Source: an uncultured Pseudomonadota bacterium
GTDB lineage: Bacteria > Myxococcota_A > UBA9042 > CAIXZC01
NCBI GenBank assembly: GCA_937884235.1
Contig: CALGBT010000343.1
Location: 1-6,607, forward strand
DNA: 6,607 nucleotides
Direction of reading: 5' to 3'
Shown here: one piece after another, positions 5,978-6,607 of the stretch
How positions within the stretch are numbered: the first letter of the stretch is position 1
How the letters are laid out: the number at the start of each line of letters is the position of its first letter
Program-made: the position numbers and the translations under genes
Notes under the pieces: generated by a model
Seen by the model: the letters and a program-made list of their open reading frames with translations, nothing else
What the model was told of the DNA's origin: nothing
The model's database searches: none

Positions 5978-6607
5978 ATGCGAAGGTTCGAAAGTAGATT
6001 GGGTTGGTTGGCTGTCAGTCTGGCTCTAGTGTTGTGGTGGGTGCCCCATGTGGTTGAAGCACAGACTCGGAAGACTGCTGCGGTTCAGGTGTTCCCGGCC
6101 ACGGCCAATGATGTCGAGGTTGCCAATCAGGTGCGGAAGATTGCGGTGGATACCTTGGAGAACTACCGAAATCTGCTGACGAAGCGTTACCTCACCGACA
6201 AGAATGTGAAGCTTGCGGAAGAACTCGAGGGGATGATAGCGGCCGCCACCGGCAAGGTTTCCACGGGGATGCGCAGCGATGTCTTCGACGAGGGAGTCGA
6301 GGCGTTGGATTCGGCCTATTTGAAGTCGAAGGGGGTGCTGGGCGAGTTGGCACCGGAGTTGATTCAGCGCCTTTATGTGGGGCTCGCCATGAGCAAGGCG
6401 GTGCTGGGGAATAGTGGTCTGGCGGTTGACTACATGACGCTCTTTGCCAATATGGTCGGTGAGACTGGCCGTCAGAAGGTTGCCTACAATCCTCTCTTTC
6501 AGGAGGTCTGGGCCGGGGCTTGGAAGCGGGTTTCGGGAACGGACAGATTCAAAGTTACGATTCAGGTGGAGCCGGCCGGTGCTCTCGTGGGCGTAAATGG
6601 GAAGACC
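5978..6607 (+). CDS. Secreted/periplasmic helical protein leading into a PEGA-like domain (3' end outside window)
   Basis: The frame stays open for 210 codons to the window edge, so the gene is truncated by the window. The N-terminus is a classical Sec signal peptide: basic MRRFESR, hydrophobic core LAVSLALVLWWVP, and a likely cleavage site after VVEA at residue 28, before QT. Residues about 33-185 are mostly helical by eye, with charged and Ala/Leu-rich stretches such as NQVRKIAVDTLENYRNLL (50-67) and KLAEELEGMIAAA (78-90). Then VTIQVEPAGALVGVNGKT (193-210) matches the start of a PEGA repeat (PF08308), a small beta domain found in surface proteins. There is no lipobox, so the protein is probably periplasmic or secreted rather than lipidated. 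The combination of signal peptide, helical domain and PEGA is common in Myxococcota, but the exact function is unknown. It is probably co-transcribed with asnS, 50 bases upstream. Confidence 0.85.
   Translation, partial: MRRFESRLGWLAVSLALVLWWVPHVVEAQTRKTAAVQVFPATANDVEVANQVRKIAVDTLENYRNLLTKRYLTDKNVKLAEELEGMIAAATGKVSTGMRSDVFDEGVEALDSAYLKSKGVLGELAPELIQRLYVGLAMSKAVLGNSGLAVDYMTLFANMVGETGRQKVAYNPLFQEVWAGAWKRVSGTDRFKVTIQVEPAGALVGVNGKT

Overview
The window is a compact run of plus-strand genes from a moderately GC-rich bacterium: the 3' end of one gene, then hisS, a lipoprotein gene, ftcD, asnS, and the 5' part of a secreted-protein gene. No RNA gene, mobile element, repeat family, CRISPR array or convincing terminator is visible. 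My best guess for the host is a deltaproteobacterial or myxobacterial-type organism (Myxococcota, possibly Bradymonadales-like). This rests on high GC, a TPR-like lipoprotein with a long helical C-terminal part, a signal-peptide protein that runs into a PEGA-like repeat, and the general style of the genes. It is an inference, not a placement.

Layout. Positions 1-245 hold the C-terminal ~80 codons of an unidentified protein, possibly a polysaccharide deacetylase. Six bases later, hisS (252-1565) encodes a complete class II histidyl-tRNA synthetase. Ten bases after its stop, a lipoprotein gene begins at 1576; a longer reading that starts inside hisS is rejected because it would bury the lipobox signal peptide. 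A 195-base gap (2650-2844) follows. It is the only sizeable non-coding stretch and carries a weak promoter-like pair and a GC-rich inverted repeat. The gap precedes ftcD (2845-4542), which encodes a fused glutamate formimidoyltransferase / formimidoyl-THF cyclodeaminase. ftcD overlaps asnS (4539-5927) by the four bases ATGA. After 50 bases, with a good ribosome binding site, a secreted-protein gene starts at 5978 and runs off the window.

How the genes relate. The first three genes are spaced like one transcription unit, and ftcD-asnS like a second, with the last gene probably read through from asnS. Two are housekeeping tRNA synthetases. FtcD takes the formimino group released in histidine breakdown into the folate one-carbon pool, giving 5,10-methenyl-THF and ammonia. 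No hut genes lie in the window, so a pathway link with hisS is only suggestive. The two envelope proteins are of the repeat-rich kind common in myxobacteria, and neither can be given a precise job. I see no exotic defence, mobile or biosynthetic system here; the more interesting points are the gene order and the two uncharacterised envelope proteins.
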